From Candidatus Wildermuthbacteria bacterium RIFCSPHIGHO2_02_FULL_45_25 (GTDB lineage: Bacteria; Patescibacteriota; Minisyncoccia; Minisyncoccales; UBA10102), in contig MHTV01000012.1 of the NCBI GenBank assembly GCA_001823215.1, forward strand, positions 1 through 33,012: a stretch of 33,012 nucleotides of DNA. The letters run 5' to 3'. The position numbers and the translations under genes are program-made. Within the stretch, counting starts at the first letter, position 1. Each line of letters begins with the position of its first letter. The notes under the pieces were generated by a model. It did not search any database. It worked only from the letters and a program-made list of their open reading frames with translations, and had not been told where the DNA came from. Positions 8,036-15,745 of this stretch are shown piece after piece.

Positions 8036-8542
8036 ATGGAAAATTTTACCTCTATTTACGACCAGTACATTTCTCGTATTTATCGATTTATTTTCCTGAA
8101 AGTGGGGACTCGGGATGTCGCAGAAGACCTTTGTTCAGAGGTTTTTTTGCGTGTGTATGAAAAATATAAAGCAAGCGATATTCAAAATATCCAAGCGTTC
8201 CTCTATCAAACCGCTCGCAATCGAGTTATTGATTATTATCGCGATCGTAGCCGGAACGCGACGATCCCTTTGTATGATATCCATGAGGAAGATGGATTTG
8301 GTAGGACAGATGATATCCTAGGACAGGCGATAGTAAATTCGGAAATGGAGCATGTCCATAAGGCGCTCAAAAAAATCCATTCTGACTATCAAGATTTGAT
8401 TATTTGGCGGTATGTAGATGAACTTACCACAGGAGAAATCGCCCAGATTTCCAATAAAAGCGAGGGGGCGGTACGTGTAGCGCTGCATCGCGCTTTAAAG
8501 GCATTACGGGATGAATTGGCGTCTGTATCAAAACATGTTTGA
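8036..8542 (+). CDS. RNA polymerase sigma factor, ECF-type (sigma-70 family)
   Basis: It is 168 residues with only the two domains of an ECF sigma factor. Region 2 spans about 5-72 (YDQYISRIYRFIFLKV, DVAEDLCSEVFLRVYE, then NRVIDYYRD). Region 4 spans about 106-160 (DYQDLIIWRYVDELTTGEIA, then SEGAVRVALHRALKALRDEL, the -35-binding helix-turn-helix). The frame is open from 7949, but that would need a TTG and gives non-family residues; ATG 8036 is taken. The TGA stop lies inside the left arm of hairpin copy 3. The next gene encodes a DUF5667-type membrane protein, a pairing known from CPR genomes. It probably controls envelope genes, possibly including its neighbour, whose promoter fits the ECF pattern. 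Confidence 0.88.
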   Translation: MENFTSIYDQYISRIYRFIFLKVGTRDVAEDLCSEVFLRVYEKYKASDIQNIQAFLYQTARNRVIDYYRDRSRNATIPLYDIHEEDGFGRTDDILGQAIVNSEMEHVHKALKKIHSDYQDLIIWRYVDELTTGEIAQISNKSEGAVRVALHRALKALRDELASVSKHV

Positions 8543-8672
8543 ATTACGAAACCAGTACATTATGAGGGTTTGAGAACACGGATATTTTTCTGCTGAAAAA
8601 TTCCTTGTGCTCGCGCCAGTCGCGCTCCCAATGTTCTCAAACCCTCATAATGTACTTGTTTCGTAATTCAAA
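8538..8672 (+). repeat. Long-hairpin repeat element, copy 3
   Basis: The 41-nt arms (8538-8578 and 8632-8672) pair with a single mismatch around a 53-nt core. The core is nearly identical to copy 1, including the inner hairpin and the CGCGCCAGTCGCG segment. The outer arm shares TTTGAATT and AAACCAG with copy 1 but differs at many positions in between, each matched by a change in the opposite arm. The sigma gene's stop codon (8540-8542) is part of the left arm. The element separates the sigma factor from the DUF5667-type gene. Confidence 0.9.
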
Positions 8673-8693
8673 GAAAATATGCATGAAACGAGG

Positions 8694-8719
8694 TGTAACA
8701 CTCGAGCTGTTTATTCGTC
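8694..8719 (+). promoter_or_regulatory. ECF-type promoter before the DUF5667-type gene
   Basis: TGTAAC (8694-8699), 16 nt, then CGTC (8716-8719) fits the TGWAAC-N16/17-CGWC pattern known for Firmicute ECF sigma factors such as SigX, SigW and SigM. A second -35-like TGAAAC lies at 8684-8689. The gene starts 9 nt after CGTC. With an ECF sigma gene directly upstream, autoregulated expression of the pair is a natural inference. Confidence 0.5.
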
Positions 8720-8728
8720 TTATTTGTA

Positions 8729-9658
8729 ATGGCAGTAGAAAAAGAACAATTTTCTTTAGAGGAGCAGCAAATAAGAGAAAAACTCGCTGCTTTCAAGAAG
8801 CTTCACATAGAACCCAGACAAGAATGGGCGCTTTCGTTACGGGCACGTTTTGAGCAGAATATGACGAGAGAGTTTTCCCCAAGTTCCAGCGATTTGGAGG
8901 TCGCGACTTTTTCTGGTATATTGCATAGAATCCGCGTGGTATTACAATATATAGAGAGGCCTGCTTTTGTAATGCCTTTCTTGACGGTATTGGTTGCGGG
9001 AGGAGCAATCGCGCAAACAGCGCAAAAAAGTTTGCCGGGAGATACTTTCTATTCCGTGCGTTCTGCGGCAGAGCAAATCCCCTTACGCTTAACAAGCGGA
9101 GAAGATCGAGTGTTCGCGCAACTTGAACTGACTCAAAGGCGCTTCGTGGATCTTCGCAAGATTGCCCAGGAAAAAAGACAAAAGAATATTCCTTCGGCTA
9201 TCAGCGCGTTGGAAATAAGCATCGCGGCGGCGTCGAAGGGATTGGCAAAAGTTGCGCAAAACGAACCTGAAAAATCATTGGAAGTAGGGATGCAAATCGC
9301 ACAGCTCCAAAAAAACAAGAAAGAAATTGAGCAGATTCTGGGAACGAAAATTGGAGAAAACCAGGAAGGAGAATTGCAGGAGATCACCAAAAAACTTGTG
9401 GAAACCGAATTGAAAGATTTGCAGAGCCGCTCATTAACAGATACCCAGGCCAGATTGCTCATAGAGGCAGAAGATGCGTATAAAAATAAAGATTATCAGG
9501 GAGCATTTGAAAAAGTCTGGCTGGCAAGCAATAATGAAATGCAAGAAACGCCGCAAGAGCAAGGAGAAGCAAGTGAGAATATCGGCAATACAGATAGTAT
9601 GAATTCGAGAGAAGAAATAAGTGGAGATCAGAAAGAAGAGATTAGGCCGGCGAATTAA
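8729..9658 (+). CDS. DUF5667-type membrane protein, putative sigma-factor partner
   Basis: It is 309 residues. A charged, helical cytoplasmic segment (1-75) carries EPRQEWALSLRARFEQ. One membrane helix follows (about 78-96), then an extracytoplasmic DUF5667-like part beginning KSLPGDTFYSVRSAAEQIPLRL and continuing as long amphipathic helices, and an acidic, Glu/Gln-rich tail. Its position after an ECF sigma factor and its inside-membrane-outside layout suggest an anti-sigma or signal-sensing role. No zinc-binding anti-sigma motif (HxxxCxxC) is present, so this remains inference. The start is fixed by the candidate ECF promoter 9 nt upstream. It probably senses envelope state; the S-layer-like gene follows. 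Confidence 0.78.
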   Translation: MAVEKEQFSLEEQQIREKLAAFKKLHIEPRQEWALSLRARFEQNMTREFSPSSSDLEVATFSGILHRIRVVLQYIERPAFVMPFLTVLVAGGAIAQTAQKSLPGDTFYSVRSAAEQIPLRLTSGEDRVFAQLELTQRRFVDLRKIAQEKRQKNIPSAISALEISIAAASKGLAKVAQNEPEKSLEVGMQIAQLQKNKKEIEQILGTKIGENQEGELQEITKKLVETELKDLQSRSLTDTQARLLIEAEDAYKNKDYQGAFEKVWLASNNEMQETPQEQGEASENIGNTDSMNSREEISGDQKEEIRPAN

Positions 9659-9818
9659 CATTCGAGTAATATAATGGAAAGCTGACCCCGCATTGCGGGT
9701 TGAGAATAGAAAAATACAAGAAAAGGTCGAGATGCATGGTTTGAAATTCGAGATTCTCGAATTTCAAATCGCAATACGTTATTGTCGAATCAAAAAAATA
9801 AACAACAAACGAACAACA
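9659..9818 (+). promoter_or_regulatory. Leader/promoter region of the S-layer-like gene
   Basis: This 160-nt stretch has no gene. TATAAT lies at 9670-9675 without a convincing -35 box. A small hairpin (CCCGC-ATT-GCGGG) follows near 9687-9699. A near-perfect palindrome then occupies 9740-9768: 14 nt on each side of a single central base (9754), beginning TTTGAAATTCGAGA. The last 30 nt before ATG 9819 are A-rich (aacaacaaacgaacaac) and unpaired, with no Shine-Dalgarno site. A stable stem followed by an unstructured A-rich ribosome-entry segment suits a very abundant mRNA. Its function is inferred. Confidence 0.5.
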
Positions 9819-12800
9819 ATGAGTAGTTTAATCAAAAAGGTTTTCACGTTCGCCGTTGTCGCAATGGTTGCTTTGAGCGTAGCAGTTCCAGCAGGATCTG
9901 CGAACGCGCAAAGCGCGGCAGAATTGCAAGCAATGATTAACAGCTTGCTTGCGCAGATTCAAGCATTGCAGGCACAATTGGCATATTCACAAGGAGGACA
10001 GACGGGAGGAATCTCCGGTATTCCAGCAGGCTTTACCTTTACAAAAAATTTGCAGGTTGGAATGACAGGCACAGATGTAATGTATTTACAGAAACTCTTG
10101 AACTCTGATGCGATGACGCAAGTTGCCGCTTCCGGAGCTGGATCTCCAGGAAACGAGACCCAGTATTTTGGACCAGCAACTCGATCGGGAGTAATCAAGT
10201 TTCAGAATAAATACGCAAGCGAAATTTTAGCTCCAGTAGGTTTGACGGCAGGAACAGGTTACTTTGGACCAGGAACACGCGCAAAAGCAAATATGCTTTT
10301 GGCCGCGGTTCCAGTCTCAACTCCAACTCCAGTCGTATCTCCTACACCTACAATGAGTCCCGGAGCGACTCCGACGCCAACGACCAGCCCAATGGTATCC
10401 CCATCAGCTGGAAATTCGTTGAAAGTAACATTGGCTTCTGACACGCCAGCAGGCGCAAGCGTTGCTGACGCGGGAAATGCCAACATGACCAAGCTGTACC
10501 TTACAGCTGGAAGTCAGGAAGTATCTGTTTCATCTCTGTATGTAACAAGATATGGTCTGACTTCAAACTCCGACCTTGAGAACATTAAAATTCTCGATGA
10601 AGCGGGAATGAAGGTAGGTTCCATTGGTACCTTAAACACCAATAACAAAGCGCAGATTACATTCAGCCCCGCATTGGCAATTGCCGCCAATACCACAAAG
10701 ACGTATTACGTCCGAGCTGGTATTGCGGACGGAACATCTGGCGGAAAAACAGTATCGCTCGGAATTGGAGCGGCTTCTGATATCGTTGCAGGTTCAGCAA
10801 CCGTAGAAGGTTCTTTCCCTGTAAAAGGAAATGACTTTACGGTTGTCGCATTAGCCATCGGTGGAGTTGATGTGAAAGAAGACGGAGCAGTTACAGATTC
10901 TACTCCTGATGTAGGAGATGTAGATGTAATTGTAAACACCTTCAAGATTGTTGTTGACTCCACAGAGGCAGTAACAGTAGATTCCATCACGGTGATGGAA
11001 TCGGGTTCCGCTTCTTTATCTGACAGCAAAAATGTGGAGTTGTATGATGTAACCAATTCAGTATCTCTGGGAACAGCTCAATGGAATGCAGATGGAAAAG
11101 CGCATTTCGCAGGATTGAACATGAAGTTGGATAAGGGAGACACACGAAGACTCCGCGTCCAGCTTGATATCATCGGCGGAACAGGCTTGCAGGTGAATGC
11201 TGACTTGATGGATGGAGATGATGTATTGATGTCTGTTAAAGGTGATACCTATGGATTTTATATCACTCCAGATGGGAATGATGCCACTTTTTGGACAGAT
11301 ACCAATAATGGTTTGGGTAATGCAGAACAAACCATTAATTCCGGAGCTGTTACGGTCGTAAAATCTACTTCAACACCAGCAACAGGAAATATTGCGCAAG
11401 CAGATGACCAGACAGTCGCAGTATTTGATCTGGTTGTTCAGGGAGAAGAAGTAAAGATTACTTCGACACGAATCTCCTTTAATCTGGTAACCATGACAGA
11501 GGGTGAAGTGACGAATATCAAGTTATTGGATAAAGACGGTAACTTGATCGCGGGTCCCAAGGACATGAATACTACCGATGTAACAGGAGCTGACAGCACA
11601 ACATTTGAAGGTTCCGCGACCTTTACGGATACGATTATTTTCCCCGTAGGCACAAACCAAATCAAAGTTGTTGCCGATATTGCTACTGATACATCTGCGA
11701 GCGACACCATCGCGGCATCCTTTGCTGATGCAGACACTGACTTGACAATCACCGGAATGGAATCTAATAACACCATTACCGCGACACCCGGAGCAGCTGA
11801 AGTAACAGGAAATGTCCAGACAGTCAAAGCAGGAGATTTGGATCTTATTTCTTTGGCCCAACCTCCAATACAAAGCATTGCCAAGGGAGTAAGTGACTTT
11901 GTCTTCTCCTTGGTATCTCTGGATGCATCAGCTTCCGGAGAGGATGCGCAAGTAACATCCTTAACGGTATCTGATGTGACTTCTTCTGGTGCGGTACCAG
12001 CAGACTTAGATAACATCGAAATCTGGGCTGACCTTACAGCAGAAAACAGCTCACGAGGCGACGGGTATGAAACTCGCGTCGCAGGACCGGATTTCCTTGA
12101 TTCTACAACCGTAGGGGGTGACGACACCATTGCGTTTACCTTGACACAGTCTATTACCGTGCCTAAGGGTAGCGCGGTAAAGTTAGCAGTTATTGCTGAC
12201 TTAGCTTCCAACGCAACAGGAACAGTAGGAACAGATACGCATACCATTACAATCAGCGCCGCGACCGTAACCGGAAAAGCAACAGGAAACGATATCGTTG
12301 AGGATGCTTCCGGATCTGGTCAGGCCATGACAATTCAGACATCTGGTACGCTGACAACATCAGTTGACTCCTCTTCTCCAAAAGATATGTTGGTAACATC
12401 AGGTTCAACAGATGTTACAATCGCAGTGTTCCGATTTGCGGCAGACGCGGTAGAATCTCTTGATTTAGATGACATTGATTTTCGGATCAGTGGTGCATAC
12501 AAGATATCAACCTTCAAGTTCTATAAGGGAAGCGGAAGCACACCGGTAAAGAGCATTCCAGGACTTGTGGGAAGTTCTACCACAGCGCAGAGCTTGAATG
12601 TTCCGTTCGATGACAATACATTTATTGTTCCGGCTTCCGGAAACGAAAAGTTGACCATCAAAGCGGATTTCTTTAGCACAACGAATGCGACAGCAGACAA
12701 CAATCTTGATGTGGAAGTAACAATGCTTAACGCGGATACAACCGGAAAATCCTCTGGGAATTCTGGAGGTACTTTGACCGATGCAACAGATCGTGTCGCG

Positions 12801-13331
12801 AATAATCATTCGTTCTTCATGTCATATCCAACGGTTACCGGGAACTCTTCTTCACCATCTGGTGATTTGCAGGCAAGTTCAAGCGCATTGTTGGCGATCT
12901 TCGATGTCAAAGCAGGATCGAATGAAGATGTTACGTTCCAGAATGGAGATGGAAATACACTGACTATTAGCGTCTCTCAAACAATGACTGACTCTGATGG
13001 TTTGCTGAATGCGTATACACTGAAGGACGAAGATGGAACAACACTTGATACTACTGCCGCTGGCGCAGCCGGTACTGAAGATTCAAGCGTAACGGTACAG
13101 TTTGACTTCAGCACAGCAGACTTCACGGTATCAGCTGGTTTGGCCAGGAAGTTGTATGTGTATTCCAGCACGATGGAATTTGAAGATGACGGTGATACGA
13201 TTCAGGTATGGCTTGATGATGATACAGCCACCAATATTGACTGGGGTATCAATCAATTAGGAAGTTACAATCACGCCGATAAGATTTTCAAGAATGATAT
13301 CTTTGGCGGAAGCTTCGTAAATCCAAGCTAA
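9819..13331 (+). CDS. S-layer-like secreted surface protein with peptidoglycan-binding-like domain
   Basis: It is 1170 residues and secreted. The signal peptide (1-30) is basic, then hydrophobic, ending SANA before QS. A short Gln/Leu-rich helical segment (34-56) follows. Next comes a peptidoglycan-binding-like domain (about 72-163) with LQVGMTGTDVMYLQKLL and two YFGPATR/YFGPGTR turns, then a Pro/Thr/Ser linker (164-198). About 950 residues of beta-rich, Ig-like repeats follow, with recurring patterns such as VTVDSITV, NVELYD and KLAVIADL. The composition is acidic and Thr/Ala/Ser-rich with almost no Cys. This is the organisation of major cell-surface proteins in CPR bacteria. The frame is open from 9693, but ATG 9819 begins the signal peptide. 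A strong terminator follows. A surface-layer role is inferred from architecture. Confidence 0.85.
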   Translation: MSSLIKKVFTFAVVAMVALSVAVPAGSANAQSAAELQAMINSLLAQIQALQAQLAYSQGGQTGGISGIPAGFTFTKNLQVGMTGTDVMYLQKLLNSDAMTQVAASGAGSPGNETQYFGPATRSGVIKFQNKYASEILAPVGLTAGTGYFGPGTRAKANMLLAAVPVSTPTPVVSPTPTMSPGATPTPTTSPMVSPSAGNSLKVTLASDTPAGASVADAGNANMTKLYLTAGSQEVSVSSLYVTRYGLTSNSDLENIKILDEAGMKVGSIGTLNTNNKAQITFSPALAIAANTTKTYYVRAGIADGTSGGKTVSLGIGAASDIVAGSATVEGSFPVKGNDFTVVALAIGGVDVKEDGAVTDSTPDVGDVDVIVNTFKIVVDSTEAVTVDSITVMESGSASLSDSKNVELYDVTNSVSLGTAQWNADGKAHFAGLNMKLDKGDTRRLRVQLDIIGGTGLQVNADLMDGDDVLMSVKGDTYGFYITPDGNDATFWTDTNNGLGNAEQTINSGAVTVVKSTSTPATGNIAQADDQTVAVFDLVVQGEEVKITSTRISFNLVTMTEGEVTNIKLLDKDGNLIAGPKDMNTTDVTGADSTTFEGSATFTDTIIFPVGTNQIKVVADIATDTSASDTIAASFADADTDLTITGMESNNTITATPGAAEVTGNVQTVKAGDLDLISLAQPPIQSIAKGVSDFVFSLVSLDASASGEDAQVTSLTVSDVTSSGAVPADLDNIEIWADLTAENSSRGDGYETRVAGPDFLDSTTVGGDDTIAFTLTQSITVPKGSAVKLAVIADLASNATGTVGTDTHTITISAATVTGKATGNDIVEDASGSGQAMTIQTSGTLTTSVDSSSPKDMLVTSGSTDVTIAVFRFAADAVESLDLDDIDFRISGAYKISTFKFYKGSGSTPVKSIPGLVGSSTTAQSLNVPFDDNTFIVPASGNEKLTIKADFFSTTNATADNNLDVEVTMLNADTTGKSSGNSGGTLTDATDRVANNHSFFMSYPTVTGNSSSPSGDLQASSSALLAIFDVKAGSNEDVTFQNGDGNTLTISVSQTMTDSDGLLNAYTLKDEDGTTLDTTAAGAAGTEDSSVTVQFDFSTADFTVSAGLARKLYVYSSTMEFEDDGDTIQVWLDDDTATNIDWGINQLGSYNHADKIFKNDIFGGSFVNPS

Positions 13332-13381
13332 TATGTCACTCGTTCTCACTTCTTTCTCTTGTAAAAGGAAGTGAAAAACAG

Positions 13382-13416
13382 CCTCCCGCCAGTTTTCTGA
13401 CGGGAGGTTTGTTTTA
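13382..13416 (+). terminator. Rho-independent terminator of the S-layer-like gene
   Basis: The stem is CCTCCCG / CGGGAGG (13382-13388 and 13401-13407), with a C/A mismatch and then an inner CAG-TTTT-CTG, followed by tttgtttt. A weaker hairpin (cacttc / gaagtg) lies just upstream near 13346-13374. Confidence 0.9.
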
Positions 13417-13431
13417 TCTTCAAAAGGAAGA

Positions 13432-13461
13432 TTGCCTATTTCTTCCAAATTTTGATATACT
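13432..13461 (+). promoter_or_regulatory. Promoter of the fused ligase-TPR gene, leaderless geometry
   Basis: TTGCCT (13432-13437), an 18-nt spacer and TATACT (13456-13461) stand 7 nt before ATG 13469. This supports ATG 13469 over the longer frame opening at 13409. Confidence 0.6.
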
Positions 13462-13468
13462 TGTGTAT

Positions 13469-15745
13469 ATGCGTTTTTCCTTTGAACTTTCGTGGAAAAA
13501 TTTTCTATTTGGAGGATTTCTTTTAATTGTTTGTCTTCTTCCTCTTATAGCCAGTGCGGTACTATTTTCTCCTCCTGTATGGGGGAAGACGATTGTATTT
13601 CGGATTTTCGTGGCGGTTTTACTGGTAGGAGAGATGTGGTATGTGTTTTTGCGAAATGGAAAGAAGACAATAGAAATTCCTGCATATCATAATCCTCTTT
13701 TTGTCCCAATTCTTTTATTATTTGGACTCGCGGGGATTTTTTTTCTCTCGACAATTTTTTCGCAGGACTTTTATATGAGTTTTTGGGGGATGCCCGAACG
13801 TTCCTGGGGGTTTTTAAATTTCTTGATTCTGGTATCTTTTTCTTTCCTGGCATTTCTTTTTCTTTCCAAGAGGCAATGGGATGTGGTGTGGAACGCGGCT
13901 CTTATAGGAGGAGTTGGAGTAGCGGGTCTTGCTTTCGCGCAGCAGTTCCATCTGCAAATAGTTGATGCATTTATCGTACGGGAAGGAAGACCCGTAGGCA
14001 CTCTTGGAAGTCCTATTGTATTGGGAGCATATCTCGTCTTGCTGGCCACTATTATGTGGACATTTTTGCTTGAGCAGAGGAGAAATATCGGAAAATTTAT
14101 ACCTTATGGATGCATAGGAGCTCTTTTTCTTCTCATCATTTTTTTTACGTTAAGCAGAGGAGCATGGATTGGTTTGGCGATAGCGCTTTGCTTTTTTGCT
14201 TTTTTCTATCCTATAAAAAAGAGGATAATACATATTGGTTTTGGTATTATCCTTTTGTTTGCTATCTCCGCTGTAGTATTGGTAAATACGATTCCCGCTT
14301 CTTTTGTTCAGAGTAAACCAGTTCTCTCCACAGTTTGGTATCGATTAGATGTGGAGATAATAGCTCAAGATCCGCGCATAGTAGCTTGGCAGGAATTAAT
14401 AAAAGCTGTTGGAGATCGTCCTGTAGGAGGGTATGGCGCATACAACTCTTCGGCGGGATTTGATAGATACTATCAACCTGGTTTTATATCCGCGACAGGA
14501 TGGTGGGATACTGCACATAATCTTTTCTTAGATATTCTTTTATGGGCAGGGATACCAGGGCTTCTCATTTTCCTTGGGTTTATGGGGATTCTCTTACGCC
14601 GACTTTCCCAAGTAAAACGGCAGCTTCCATTGTATACGTTGCGCGCTCATATGCTGCAAACGTTTTTTGTGGCGTATTTGGTTACTTTGTTTTTTTCGTT
14701 CGATATGTTCCCTATTTCTCTTTTGTTTTTCCTTGGTATTGGTTATGCTTTTTTCCTTATTTCTCGATTACCTTCCGGAAAGAAGCAATTCTTTGTTTTT
14801 CCGTTGTTATTATCGCCGATACAATATCTGCCCCTGTTGATCGGAGTTACTCTTGGAGCCGCTTGGTTTATATATAGCTACAATTTGGTACCGCTTTTTA
14901 TGAATAAGGAAATTGTGCTTGCAGTACATCAAGCACAAAGCGGAAGATGCGATGAGGCTTTTGAAAAAATGGATCAGATGATGCATACCGCCTCATTTTT
15001 TGCAGAGTATGCTCGTACTCGCTATACAGATGTGGTAGCTACTTGTATAGAGGATAGTTCTCCGGAAGCGCAGTTAGCGTTATCTGAGAAGGTAGTGGAT
15101 GTACTCTCCAAGAGCGCACACGTGCGGCCTCATTCTGTTCGAGTCTGGTTATTGCTTGGAGGGTATACGAATAATCTTATTGCTTTCAGTAAGAGTGATG
15201 AAGAGAAGAAAAAACTTGCAAAAAATGTGGAAGAATATTTCCAAAAAGCAGAAGCGTTGAGTCCGCGCCGCGAAGAGATTTTTTGGGAATGGATGCGAAC
15301 GTATCGCCTTATTGGCAATGAAGAACAAGTGTGGGCAAAGGCGACTGCTTGTATTGAAATACAACCAAAAAGAGGAGTTTGCTGGTGGGAAAGAGCAAAG
15401 ATTAATTTTGAACGAGGGGATATCCCTTTAATGAAGGAGGATATTAGAGAAGCTGAAACCAGAAAGTATTTTGTAGAGAAAGAACGTTTATTGGAGCTTC
15501 TTGGAGTTTATGAAAAATTAGCTAAAGGGTCTAAAGGAACTGAATTTTATAAGAACCTTGCGAGCGTATATGAAAGGATTATTTCTCTTGATCCTAAAAA
15601 TCCCCAATATTATGCGTCTCTTGCGTTTGTGTATCGAGAACTTAAGGAATATGTGTTTGCCAAAAACGCAGCCTATAAAGTGTTAGAGTTCAATCCAAAA
15701 GCTGAACCGATGGTTATGGAATTTCTTAAAACATTGCCTCAATAA
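13469..15745 (+). CDS. O-antigen ligase/polymerase-type membrane protein fused to TPR domain
   Basis: It is 758 residues. The first 480 or so hold about a dozen membrane helices with Wzy/WaaL-family marks: LSRGAW (228-233), and a periplasmic-type loop with DRPVGGYGAYNSS, FDRYY and GWWDTAHNLFLD. A last helix leads into a soluble half (about 490-758) of TPR-like helix pairs, e.g. SGRCDEAFEKMDQ and LDPKNPQYYASLAFVYRELK. Such proteins polymerise or transfer lipid-linked glycans to an acceptor, and TPR fusions occur in protein O-oligosaccharyltransferase-like members. A paralogue with the same architecture, split into two genes, faces it (18147 to 15746). Its TAA abuts the opposing TAA with no gap. 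The acceptor is unknown; the surface protein upstream is a candidate. Confidence 0.82.
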   Translation: MRFSFELSWKNFLFGGFLLIVCLLPLIASAVLFSPPVWGKTIVFRIFVAVLLVGEMWYVFLRNGKKTIEIPAYHNPLFVPILLLFGLAGIFFLSTIFSQDFYMSFWGMPERSWGFLNFLILVSFSFLAFLFLSKRQWDVVWNAALIGGVGVAGLAFAQQFHLQIVDAFIVREGRPVGTLGSPIVLGAYLVLLATIMWTFLLEQRRNIGKFIPYGCIGALFLLIIFFTLSRGAWIGLAIALCFFAFFYPIKKRIIHIGFGIILLFAISAVVLVNTIPASFVQSKPVLSTVWYRLDVEIIAQDPRIVAWQELIKAVGDRPVGGYGAYNSSAGFDRYYQPGFISATGWWDTAHNLFLDILLWAGIPGLLIFLGFMGILLRRLSQVKRQLPLYTLRAHMLQTFFVAYLVTLFFSFDMFPISLLFFLGIGYAFFLISRLPSGKKQFFVFPLLLSPIQYLPLLIGVTLGAAWFIYSYNLVPLFMNKEIVLAVHQAQSGRCDEAFEKMDQMMHTASFFAEYARTRYTDVVATCIEDSSPEAQLALSEKVVDVLSKSAHVRPHSVRVWLLLGGYTNNLIAFSKSDEEKKKLAKNVEEYFQKAEALSPRREEIFWEWMRTYRLIGNEEQVWAKATACIEIQPKRGVCWWERAKINFERGDIPLMKEDIREAETRKYFVEKERLLELLGVYEKLAKGSKGTEFYKNLASVYERIISLDPKNPQYYASLAFVYRELKEYVFAKNAAYKVLEFNPKAEPMVMEFLKTLPQ

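Noticed and set aside
209-8672. CRISPR array or classic MITE
   Set aside because: The copies are kilobases apart and lack regular spacers. The terminal arms differ between copies, and I see no clear target-site duplication.
11438-12247. 269-codon antisense frame within the S-layer-like gene
   Set aside because: It is a shadow of the biased codon use of the large surface-protein gene, with no promoter or ribosome site and low-complexity Val/Ser/Thr-rich translation.
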